Below are positions 25,765-32,155 of a DNA stretch of 32,155 nt, one piece after another (the stretch's first letter is position 1; each line of letters begins with the position of its first letter). Under the pieces are notes generated by a model. The model was not told the DNA's origin and did not search any database. It saw nothing but the letters and a program-made list of their open reading frames with translations. Source of the stretch: an uncultured beta proteobacterium (GTDB lineage: Bacteria > Pseudomonadota > Gammaproteobacteria > Burkholderiales > Burkholderiaceae_C); NCBI GenBank assembly GCA_903930255.1, contig CAIYYA010000186.1, positions 1-32,155 on the forward strand, written 5' to 3'. A program made the translations under genes and the position numbers.

Positions 25765-26202
25765 ATGTTTTCACCCTCGCAAGCTGATGTACGACGATTT
25801 TTTTGTTCAACTTATGCTAAAGCGCAAGCTGGACAAGCACTGGAAGCTATTGAAAAAATAGCATCGTTGTGGATCGATGAACATCCGGAATACCACACCG
25901 AACTAGCCGATGTGGATGCTGCACTGCGCAGTATGCTCGACACGGAAGATGGCAAAAGCAACCCGTTTTTGCATTTATCCATGCATTTATCGATTACCGA
26001 ACAGTGCAGCATTGACCAGCCGCGTGGCATGCGCCAGGCGGTTGAGTTGCTCACGCATCGCCTGGACGGGCTGCACGAAGCACACCATGAGGTGATGACC
26101 TGTTTAGGGCAAATGATTTGGGACAGCCAGCGTGCGGGTCGCCCACCCGATGGCAACGCCTATATTGACTGCGTGCAAAAACGCGCAACCTCGGATGCCT
26201 GA
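25765..26202 (+). CDS. DUF1841 family protein
   Basis: Soluble protein of 145 residues that matches DUF1841, a proteobacterial family of unknown function. Recognisable parts are the N-terminal FSPSQADVRRFFCSTYAKA, IASLWIDEHPEYH, and the histidine-rich NPFLHLSMHLSITEQ followed by RGMRQAV. It is 21 bases after panC, so it is probably cotranscribed. Its end faces the end of ctaB with only 6 bases between the two stops, leaving no room for a separate terminator. The codons for KAIEKIASL-like residues 30-36 contain a GCTATT hairpin (25846-25862). Confidence 0.85.
   Translation: MFSPSQADVRRFFCSTYAKAQAGQALEAIEKIASLWIDEHPEYHTELADVDAALRSMLDTEDGKSNPFLHLSMHLSITEQCSIDQPRGMRQAVELLTHRLDGLHEAHHEVMTCLGQMIWDSQRAGRPPDGNAYIDCVQKRATSDA
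25846..25862. repeat. GCTATT-N5-AATAGC hairpin inside the DUF1841 gene
   Basis: Identical 6-bp stem and loop length to the hairpin at 21376-21392, here in coding sequence (encodes AIEKIA). It is preceded at 25821 by GCGCAAGC, which resembles the sequence I remember next to this repeat in Comamonadaceae genomes; that memory needs a search. Confidence 0.45.
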
Positions 26203-26208
26203 ATGCAC

Positions 26209-27114
26209 TCAGCCAACATAGTGGTCAATCAACAACGCTGCGAATAACAGACTTAAATGGATGAGTGAATAGCGAAATGTCTTGCGCGCCAGGGCATCTG
26301 AATAATCGCGCCAAAGCCAATAAGCATGCAAACAAAAGCCCGCATTCAGCACAACGGCAGCCAATAAATAGGGCCATGAGCTCATGCCATAGATATAGGG
26401 CAACAAGCAAGCCGCCAGAAGAATAAAGGTATAAAGCAACACCATCAGTCGCGTAAACGCATTTCCGTGAGTAACCGGCAACATGGGAAGCCCGGATTTT
26501 CGATAGTCCTCAACCCGATACAAAGCCAGCGCCCAGAAATGCGGTGGCGTCCATAAAAAAATGATTAAAAACAAAATAAGCGCTTCGGGACCCACGTTGC
26601 CCGACATGGCAGCCCACCCCAGCACCGGCGGCATGGCACCTGAGGCTCCGCCAATCACGATGTTCTGCGGTGTCAGAGGTTTCAGAATGATGGTGTAGAT
26701 CACTGCATAGCCAATGAAGGTTGCAAAAGTCAGCCACATAGTCAACGGGTTCACAAAAAAATACAGCAGCGCCGAACCCAGGCTGCATAACACGGCAGAA
26801 AACAACAAAGTTTGCCAATCGCCCAACTGACCTTTCGCAGTGGGGCGCCAGGCTGTGCGCTTCATCTTGGCATCAATGCTTTTTTCAATGATGCAGTTAA
26901 AAGCTGCAGCTGCAGCAGCAACCAGCCAAATACCCAGACAGGCGAGCAAAGCCAACCACAGCTCGTGCCACGTCGGCAAGCCTGGCACTGCAAGCGCCAT
27001 GCCGATCAAGGCACAAAAAACAATCAACTGAATCACTCGGGGCTTGGTCAGGGCGTGATACTGCTGCCAAACCGACAGGCTGCTGGTTGGAGGATGCGCG
27101 TCTGAATTAGCCAT
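26209..27114 (-). CDS. ctaB: Protoheme IX farnesyltransferase (heme O synthase)
   Basis: Membrane prenyltransferase of 301 residues (UbiA superfamily) that adds a farnesyl group to heme B, giving heme O for the cytochrome oxidase. About nine helices are visible. The first aspartate-rich site lies in [19 protein letters not shown] (the family's N-x3-D-x-D-x2-M-x-R-T-x-R-P pattern, with E and S substitutions: the first Asp position reads Glu). Also present are [20 protein letters not shown] and the second site [13 protein letters not shown]. It overlaps the end of ctaA by 8 bases. Confidence 0.96.
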   Translation of the reverse strand: MANSDAHPPTSSLSVWQQYHALTKPRVIQLIVFCALIGMALAVPGLPTWHELWLALLACLGIWLVAAAAAAFNCIIEKSIDAKMKRTAWRPTAKGQLGDWQTLLFSAVLCSLGSALLYFFVNPLTMWLTFATFIGYAVIYTIILKPLTPQNIVIGGASGAMPPVLGWAAMSGNVGPEALILFLIIFLWTPPHFWALALYRVEDYRKSGLPMLPVTHGNAFTRLMVLLYTFILLAACLLPYIYGMSSWPYLLAAVVLNAGFCLHAYWLWRDYSDALARKTFRYSLIHLSLLFAALLIDHYVG

Positions 27115-28258
27115 ACAACGGTCTCAGCTTGAGAACGCTGGTGCTACTCAGTGTCCAAATCAGGGTCATCACCAAAGCAGCCGCACCACCGGTGTGCAGC
27201 AAGGCGCTGAGCATGGGCCAGCCCAGCACAACGTTACTCAAACCCGTGGCAAGCTGCAAGCCAATCAGTCCTGCAAGCACGCGTGCTTGCAGTCGCCACA
27301 AGGCAAAACGGTTAAGCTGCCACGCCAGCACCATCAACAACGCAAGCACCACGTACGCCATCAACCGGTGAGCCACGTGAATCGCCGTCAGAGCAGTGAA
27401 ACTCAGAAGCTCGCCCGAACCCGTGACACCCAAACCGCGCCAAAGCTCAAACCCGGCTCGAAAATCCATCTCGGGCCACCAATGCCCCTGGCAGGTTGGA
27501 AAATCACTGCAAACCAGCACAGCGTAATTGCTACTGACCCAGCCTCCAAGTGCGATCTGCATGAACAACAGCAAAAGCGAGGCGACGAGCAAGCCCGGCA
27601 AACCTGCCGGCATGGCACGAGATTGACTTTTTTGTGCGGCATGCTGAGCGACCTGCAAGCCTAACAACACCAGCAGCACCAGAGCGCCCAGCAAGTGCAG
27701 CGTCACAATCAATGGAAAAAGCTTCATGGTCACCGTCCATGCACCAAAAGCACCTTGCAAGCAAACCCAAAACACAGTCAGGGTGCTAAGCCGGGGCCAT
27801 CCTGCAGCGTGATTCAATTTAACAACGTTCCTGCGCTGAGTTAGCCAGTCATGCCAACTCTTCACGGTCAGTAGCAAAATCAAAAAACCGACACCGCTGG
27901 CGATATACCGGTGCAGCATTTCAATCCAGGCCTTGGCATGGGTAACTGGTCCCGTTGGCATGGCGGTTTGAGCTTGGGTAATTTGATCAGTAGCACCCAA
28001 GGGTGAAGCGTTGCCATAACAGCCAGGCCAGTCAGGGCAACCCAAACCGGAATCCGTCAATCGGGTAAACGCGCCAAACAAGATCAAATCGAAGGTCAGA
28101 AAAAGCGTCAACACGCGCACAGCCTGCACGCGTCTGCCAGTTGAAGCCGCCCTGTTTTTAAACCACACCCAGAGCGCCGGGCCCAACGCCAAAAGCCCAC
28201 CGATCAGCAGCAAACCGGAAAGAGGTGAAAAATCGAAAGCAGCTTGCACGTTCATCAA
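27107..28258 (-). CDS. ctaA: Heme A synthase (COX15/CtaA family)
   Basis: Converts heme O to heme A. It has 383 residues and about eight helices in two related halves. Heme-ligand histidines are visible in [33 protein letters not shown] and [10 protein letters not shown]. The paired cysteines of the periplasmic loops are present: [14 protein letters not shown] in the first half and [13 protein letters not shown] in the second. Two adjacent ATG codons (28258, 28255) make the exact start ambiguous by one residue. It follows the SCO-like gene by 16 bases. Confidence 0.96.
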   Translation of the reverse strand: MMNVQAAFDFSPLSGLLLIGGLLALGPALWVWFKNRAASTGRRVQAVRVLTLFLTFDLILFGAFTRLTDSGLGCPDWPGCYGNASPLGATDQITQAQTAMPTGPVTHAKAWIEMLHRYIASGVGFLILLLTVKSWHDWLTQRRNVVKLNHAAGWPRLSTLTVFWVCLQGAFGAWTVTMKLFPLIVTLHLLGALVLLVLLGLQVAQHAAQKSQSRAMPAGLPGLLVASLLLLFMQIALGGWVSSNYAVLVCSDFPTCQGHWWPEMDFRAGFELWRGLGVTGSGELLSFTALTAIHVAHRLMAYVVLALLMVLAWQLNRFALWRLQARVLAGLIGLQLATGLSNVVLGWPMLSALLHTGGAAALVMTLIWTLSSTSVLKLRPLYG

Positions 28259-28274
28259 AATAACATACGTGTCA

Positions 28275-28955
28275 TCAACGCCCCGGGGGATCCCAAGGCA
28301 AAGAGGCGCGCAGCAAGTGCTCCATATCGCGCTTGGCCTTGGTTATGGCCGAACTATCAAACCTCACAGGCAAACGCATCATGGCGTTACCCATCGGATC
28401 GATCACAAAGAAATAATCTGTCTGTGATTTTCCGGCAGGAACAATCAACCAGTTCTGCAGAACCACAGGGTCAACCCGCAAAACGGTGGCTTGGTCTTTT
28501 TTCAAGGCCTGGCTTAAATCAGCGGCGACAACTTGTTGGTCATTCACCATCCAGACCCAATCAATGCGATCCATGTCTTTGCCTAGCATGAGTCGAAACT
28601 GACGCAAGAGCACCAGCTGCTTTTGGCAATCTTGCAGACACGCGCCACCATCGACTTTGATCAGTAGCCACTGTGCCTTCAATGTCGCCAACGGTTTTTC
28701 GCTGCCATTCAGTGTAAAACCCGAAGCAAGGGGCAACTCGCGCAGCGGCGTGATCAGCTCACCATAAGAAGCAGCCCCTTGTGGGCGCACAACGTAATAG
28801 GCAAAATAGGCCAGCAACACCGGCATCGAACACAAAAACAAAATGGCCAGCAACTTGAGACGCCCAGTCATCACCACACGCGGGTTGAGCGCAGCGCTGT
28901 CTGGCAGGGAGTGCACTGATAGATCAAGTGCTTTATCGGGCGTCAAATGACTCAT
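28275..28955 (-). CDS. Membrane-anchored SCO/thioredoxin-like protein of the cox cluster
   Basis: Protein of 226 residues with one N-terminal helix (LKLLAILFLCSMPVLLAYFA) and a periplasmic domain. The domain contains LLIKVDGGACLQDCQKQLVL, placing a C-x3-C pair after a beta strand as in SCO copper chaperones, and VVLQNWLIVPAG plus DYFFVIDPMGNAMMRLP, as in a thioredoxin fold's C-terminal part. The later SCO histidine is not evident. The position between SURF1 and ctaA is standard in Burkholderiales. It may be a divergent thiol or copper factor for oxidase assembly; I would not name it sco1. The ATG overlaps the SURF1 stop as ATGA. Confidence 0.8.
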   Translation of the reverse strand: MSHLTPDKALDLSVHSLPDSAALNPRVVMTGRLKLLAILFLCSMPVLLAYFAYYVVRPQGAASYGELITPLRELPLASGFTLNGSEKPLATLKAQWLLIKVDGGACLQDCQKQLVLLRQFRLMLGKDMDRIDWVWMVNDQQVVAADLSQALKKDQATVLRVDPVVLQNWLIVPAGKSQTDYFFVIDPMGNAMMRLPVRFDSSAITKAKRDMEHLLRASLPWDPPGR

Positions 28956-29671
28956 GCCTGTTGACCTTTACGCAAGCTGGCACCCAGATAAAAAACAAAT
29001 AAAGCAGCCGCCATACCAAACCATTGAAAAGCATAACCTCGGTGCAAACCAACGCGGTCTTGCGGTGGCTCCCAGTGGCGAATCAACCCGTCTTGGGCAT
29101 CCTCGCTGTTTTGCAGCAAAACCACCGGCTGCAGCGCACTTTTCAGCTGCGCTGCAGCACGCTTCATGTCCAGGCGCGACCACAACTTTGACTCAGCTTG
29201 CACTTGTTTGGGCATCAGAAAAAATTCTTTTGTTGAGGGCACAGCAGCCAGCCCAGTCAGCGTAATTCGCCCAACTGGCGTTGACACCACAGGCAAAACA
29301 CCACGACCATTGGGCCAACCCACCCACCCACGGTTGACCAATATCAAGGTCTGTGTGCCTTCAATCTGCAAGGGTGTTATGACGTGCACGCCAGCTTGAC
29401 CGTTTTCCTGACGATTATCCAAAAAGAACTGCTGCTCAGGTAAATATCGTCCCACCACTGAAATGGGTGCATCGCGCAGCGCCTGTGCATCGAGCAGATC
29501 GGAATGCACAATGACTGGTCCGAGTTGATGGCGGGCAGCACGCTGCGCCAATTCGACAGCCAATCGATCACCTTTGCCTGACTGCCAAAGCCCAAGATAG
29601 ACAAACAACATCATGCCTAAAAGTGCAGCCAGCGCGGGAACAAGTCTGAACTGAAATCTAAGCTTAGGCAT
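28952..29671 (-). CDS. SURF1 family oxidase assembly protein
   Basis: Assembly factor for the heme-copper oxidase, thought to help heme A insertion into subunit I. It has 239 residues from the chosen start. The family layout is present: an N-terminal helix (LVPALAALLGMMLFVYLGLWQ followed by a basic GKGDR), a periplasmic domain with RYLPEQQFFLDNRQENGQAG, VHVITPL and LVNRGWVGWP, and a C-terminal helix (FQWFGMAAALFVFYLGAS) preceded by HRGYAFQW. I chose ATG 29671 because the helix begins right after it, as in relatives; ATG 29707 would add 12 residues. It is divergent from the DUF2909 gene and may need its own promoter. Confidence 0.92.
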   Translation of the reverse strand: MPKLRFQFRLVPALAALLGMMLFVYLGLWQSGKGDRLAVELAQRAARHQLGPVIVHSDLLDAQALRDAPISVVGRYLPEQQFFLDNRQENGQAGVHVITPLQIEGTQTLILVNRGWVGWPNGRGVLPVVSTPVGRITLTGLAAVPSTKEFFLMPKQVQAESKLWSRLDMKRAAAQLKSALQPVVLLQNSEDAQDGLIRHWEPPQDRVGLHRGYAFQWFGMAAALFVFYLGASLRKGQQA

Positions 29672-29720
29672 ATTGACATGGCAAACAGCATAATGCAGCC
29701 AACCCATTTAAAGGATTCCA

Positions 29721-29927
29721 ATGTTGGTGAAAATTTTGATTTTGATGGCCCTGGCGATGATTTTGATCAGTCTGTTCAGCGCACTTGCCATGTTTTTTAA
29801 CCATGACGATGCTAACAAACGCAAACGCATCGTCCAAACACTCACCATTCGAGTCGGACTATCGATTGGACTATTTGTGGTATTGCTTTTGAGTATTTAT
29901 CTTGGTCTGATTCCAGCAAAAGGCTGA
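29721..29927 (+). CDS. DUF2909 twin transmembrane protein
   Basis: Small protein of 68 residues with two hydrophobic helices (VKILILMALAMILISLFSAL and VGLSIGLFVVLLLSIYLGLI) joined by a charged loop NHDDANKRKR. This matches the DUF2909 family found beside cytochrome oxidase genes; the function is unknown. AAAGGA lies 7 bases before ATG 29721. It is the only + strand gene inside the otherwise - strand cta block, with 31 bases to the convergent cox3 stop. Confidence 0.85.
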   Translation: MLVKILILMALAMILISLFSALAMFFNHDDANKRKRIVQTLTIRVGLSIGLFVVLLLSIYLGLIPAKG

Positions 29928-29958
29928 GCACAAAGTGAACGTTCTTTGGCAGACAGGC

Positions 29959-30822
29959 TTAAAGAATATAAACAAAAACGAACAGAATCAGCCAGACCAC
30001 ATCAACAAAATGCCAATACCAGGCAACCGCTTCAAAAGCGAAATGGTTGTGTTCTGAAAAATGGCCGTTTAAGCCGCGACCCAGCATGACCATCAGCATG
30101 ATGGTACCCAAAGTGACGTGCAAACCGTGAAAACCCGTCAAAATATAGAAAGTTGCACCATAGACACCAGCACCCAGGGTCAAGCCCATCTCTGCATAAG
30201 CATGTGCATATTCATAAACCTGAAAGCCCATGAAGGTCACGCCCAAAGCGATCGTCAAGGCTAACCCGATATTCAGCTGCGAGCGCTTTTCCTTGATCAA
30301 ACCCCAATGTGCCCAGGTCAGCGTCGCTCCCGATGTCAACAACAGCAATGTATTGATAGCAGGAATTCCCCACGCATGCATTGGTGAAAAGGCATCCCCC
30401 ATGGGGCCTGAGCTAGGCCAAGCACTGGTGAATTTATCGTAAGGTGTGAATTGAACATCAAAACCACCCAACTCGGGCAGAGAAATGCGGCGGATGTAAT
30501 AAAGCACACCAAAAAAGCAGGCAAAAAACATGACTTCTGAAAAAATAAACCAGACCATACCGATGCGGTAAGAGCGGTCTTCCCATTGGGTATACATGCC
30601 GTTCATGTTTTCATGAATGAGCTCACCAAACCAGCCGACGATCACGTACATGATCAAGGCTCCGCCTGCCAACATGCTCCATAGCCCAGCTGGCGTGCCA
30701 TTTAAGCGGAAGATAAAACCCAGCGCAGTCAAAAAGATACCAACCGACAAAAATGTTGAGTAGCGGCTGGCCGCTGGCACAAAGTAGTGGCCACGTGCGG
30801 CGAGAGTGTTTGCATGCGTCAT
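29959..30822 (-). CDS. ctaE: Cytochrome c oxidase subunit III
   Basis: Seven-helix subunit of the aa3-type oxidase, 287 residues. Characteristic parts are RIGMVWFIFSEVMFFACFFG (the conserved glutamate of the E-x2-F-F motif), SGATLTWAHW, GFQVYEYAHA, FYILTGFHGLHVTLGT and AVAWYWHFVDVVWLILF at the C-terminus. AAGGAA is about 8 bases before ATG 30822. It follows cox11 by 17 bases and is presumably in the same transcript as ctaD and ctaG. Unlike some relatives, no DUF2970 gene lies between cox11 and cox3. Confidence 0.97.
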   Translation of the reverse strand: MTHANTLAARGHYFVPAASRYSTFLSVGIFLTALGFIFRLNGTPAGLWSMLAGGALIMYVIVGWFGELIHENMNGMYTQWEDRSYRIGMVWFIFSEVMFFACFFGVLYYIRRISLPELGGFDVQFTPYDKFTSAWPSSGPMGDAFSPMHAWGIPAINTLLLLTSGATLTWAHWGLIKEKRSQLNIGLALTIALGVTFMGFQVYEYAHAYAEMGLTLGAGVYGATFYILTGFHGLHVTLGTIMLMVMLGRGLNGHFSEHNHFAFEAVAWYWHFVDVVWLILFVFVYIL

Positions 30823-30839
30823 AGTGGGTTCCTTACAAA

Positions 30840-31412
30840 TCAGCTTTTAGCTTTGACAGCTTGAAAAAAAGTATACGAGAGCGTGACCGTGCCAATATCC
30901 TGGCCTATTTTGGGGTTAACTACGTAAACCACCGGCATGACGCGCGTCTCATGGGGTTGAAAAGTTTGCTGGCTAAAACAAAAACATTCGAGCTTTTCAA
31001 AGTGCTGCGCCGCTACGGCAGGCGTAACACTGGGAATGGCTTGCCCAACAAACACTTCGTTGCTGTTATTGGTCACGCTGTAGTTCATGCGTGAAATCTC
31101 ACCTGGATGAACACGCAACGTAAATTGCTCGGGCTTGAACGTCAATCCAACCCCAGGCATGGTGTGGCTCAAAAATTCGACATTGATGGTGCGCGACATG
31201 TCAATCTGAGTATTTTTATCCATCACAGCAGCAACCGCATTGGTCTTGCCATTGAGGCCGGTGAGCTCACAAATAACATCGTAAAGTGGCACCAAGGCAA
31301 AGCCAAAAACAGAAAAGAATGCAACGACCAAACCCAAGCGCAAAGCCAGCCGCAAGTTGTTGTGCTGACGTTGCAGGACTGAAAGTGGTGCTAAAACGGG
31401 CGATATTTCCAC
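30840..31412 (-). CDS. ctaG: Cytochrome c oxidase assembly protein Cox11/CtaG
   Basis: Copper chaperone that delivers the CuB ion to subunit I. It has 190 residues with one N-terminal helix (LALRLGLVVAFFSVFGFALV) followed by PLYDVICELTGLNGKT. The copper site is the C-F-C-F motif in EKLECFCFSQQTF; the preceding and following parts (PGEISRMNYSVTNN, VVYVVNPKIGQDI) are also typical. The start is probably GTG 31412, 22 bases inside the small assembly gene; no ATG is available before the helix. GGGG lies just upstream as a weak ribosome binding site. Confidence 0.95.
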   Translation of the reverse strand: MEISPVLAPLSVLQRQHNNLRLALRLGLVVAFFSVFGFALVPLYDVICELTGLNGKTNAVAAVMDKNTQIDMSRTINVEFLSHTMPGVGLTFKPEQFTLRVHPGEISRMNYSVTNNSNEVFVGQAIPSVTPAVAAQHFEKLECFCFSQQTFQPHETRVMPVVYVVNPKIGQDIGTVTLSYTFFQAVKAKS

Positions 31413-31558
31413 ATGGACCCCAAAAATATCGCCAGCACAATAATTCCAAAGAAAACACCCAGTCGCACGTTGTCACGTTGGCGTTTTTGCCAATCTGCAT
31501 CTTGATTGACGGTATTTTGACTCTGCTGCGGTTTCAATGTCGTTTCCATGCCAGACAT
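31391..31558 (-). CDS. Cytochrome oxidase small assembly protein
   Basis: A 55-residue frame that fills the gap between ctaD and ctaG. It starts with ATG 31558, two bases after the ctaD stop, and ends inside ctaG (22-base overlap). The product has a polar N-terminus (MSGMETTLKPQQSQ), a basic stretch (DWQKRQRDNVRLG) and one helix (VFFGIIVLAIFLGSM), ending KYRPF. Position and layout match the short single-helix oxidase assembly proteins annotated at this place in Burkholderiales. A start at the second Met (31549) is possible. The exact role is not established. Confidence 0.75.
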   Translation of the reverse strand: MSGMETTLKPQQSQNTVNQDADWQKRQRDNVRLGVFFGIIVLAIFLGSMWKYRPF

Positions 31559-31560
31559 GA

Positions 31561-32155
31561 TCACTTGATTTCAGGAGGCGTTTCAAAGGTGTGATAAGGA
31601 GCAGGCGAAGGCAAAGTCCATTCAAGCCCCTCCGCACCCTCCCAGGCTTTGTCAGCGGCCTTTTCACCACCACGAATATTCTTAATCACGTTGTAGACAA
31701 AAATCAGATGTGATGCACCTAAAACGAAGGCGCCAACACTGGAGATCATGTTCCACTCGGCGAACATCACCGGATAATCTGGAATGCGCCGTGGCATACC
31801 CGCCAAGCCCACAAAAAACTGCGGAATAAAGGTCACATTGAAGCCCACAACAGCAACCCAAAAATGCCATTTCCCCAAATTTTCATCGAGCATATGCCCA
31901 GTCCACTTGGGTAACCAGTAATACACAGCAGCCATTGCACCCATCACGGCAGATGGATAAAAAGCGTAGTGGAAATGTGCCACCAGAAAATAAGCATTGT
32001 GGTATTGCGGGTCAGCTGCGGCATCCGACAGTGCCAAACCGGTAAGCCCGCCCCAGCCAAATAACACCAAGAAACCCAAAGCGAACAACATCGGCGTTTC
32101 AAACGACAAAGCGCCGCGCCACACGGTGGCTATCCAACAAAAGAACAGCACAGCC
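31561..32155 (-). CDS. ctaD: Cytochrome c oxidase subunit I (C-terminal part, cut by window edge)
   Basis: The frame is open to the right edge, so only the last 200 or so residues are seen. They include helices IX-XII of the catalytic subunit. The heme ligands appear in FLVAHFHYAF: the two histidines of HFH bind heme a3 and heme a. YYWLPKWTGHM, FIPQFFVGLAGMPRRIPDYP and ISSVGAFVLGASHL follow. The residues before the histidines read YHNAYFLV where many relatives have HDTYFVV. The copper-B histidines and the cross-linked tyrosine lie outside the window. It is the first visible gene of the ctaD-small protein-ctaG-ctaE unit. Confidence 0.96.
   Translation of the reverse strand, partial: AVLFFCWIATVWRGALSFETPMLFALGFLVLFGWGGLTGLALSDAAADPQYHNAYFLVAHFHYAFYPSAVMGAMAAVYYWLPKWTGHMLDENLGKWHFWVAVVGFNVTFIPQFFVGLAGMPRRIPDYPVMFAEWNMISSVGAFVLGASHLIFVYNVIKNIRGGEKAADKAWEGAEGLEWTLPSPAPYHTFETPPEIK

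Overview
The window looks like chromosomal DNA from a Burkholderiales betaproteobacterium, most likely Comamonadaceae-like. The evidence is the typical right-hand block (DUF3460, scpA, nadB, panB, panC, DUF1841, then a cta/cox cluster on the other strand) and short GCTATT-N5-AATAGC hairpins that I associate with that family. The family assignment is inference. No rRNA, tRNA, CRISPR array, insertion sequence or replication origin was recognised.

Left and centre (1-20994): two complete-looking but paralogous Hyf/Hyc-like membrane complexes converge on a central regulatory block. Complex 1 (+ strand, about 1-6496, first gene cut by the window edge) is hyfB-C-E-F-G plus a ferredoxin/small-subunit fusion. 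Complex 2 (- strand, 20994 down to 13806) is hyfB-C-E-F-G-I without a ferredoxin subunit. Both large subunits lack the two CxxC pairs that hold the NiFe centre, and no hydrogenase maturation gene is present. They are therefore best read as energy-converting hydrogenase-related (Ehr) complexes, i.e. complex I relatives that couple an unknown redox or conformational event to ion transport, not as formate hydrogenlyase or hydrogenase.

Between them (6667-13298) lies a signalling block. A MerR-type regulator with the CarH/LitR-style cobalamin-binding photoreceptor motifs (W-x9-EH and ExHxxG) is transcribed divergently from a CheB-CheR-PAS fusion, which is translationally coupled to a three-PAS GGDEF-EAL protein. 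A perfect 17-bp palindrome sits in the divergent promoter and covers the likely -35 box of the CheB/CheR gene. This suggests light- or B12-controlled c-di-GMP signalling. Behind the regulator is a decayed universal stress protein gene.

Right (21127-32155): a + strand block holds DUF3460, scpA (chromosome segregation), nadB (NAD synthesis), panB and panC (pantothenate synthesis) and DUF1841. A - strand cytochrome c oxidase block follows: ctaD (cut by the window edge), a 55-residue small assembly protein, ctaG/cox11, ctaE/cox3, SURF1, a SCO-like membrane protein, ctaA and ctaB. A DUF2909 gene is inserted on the opposite strand. This block encodes the aa3-type oxidase core, copper insertion and heme A synthesis.
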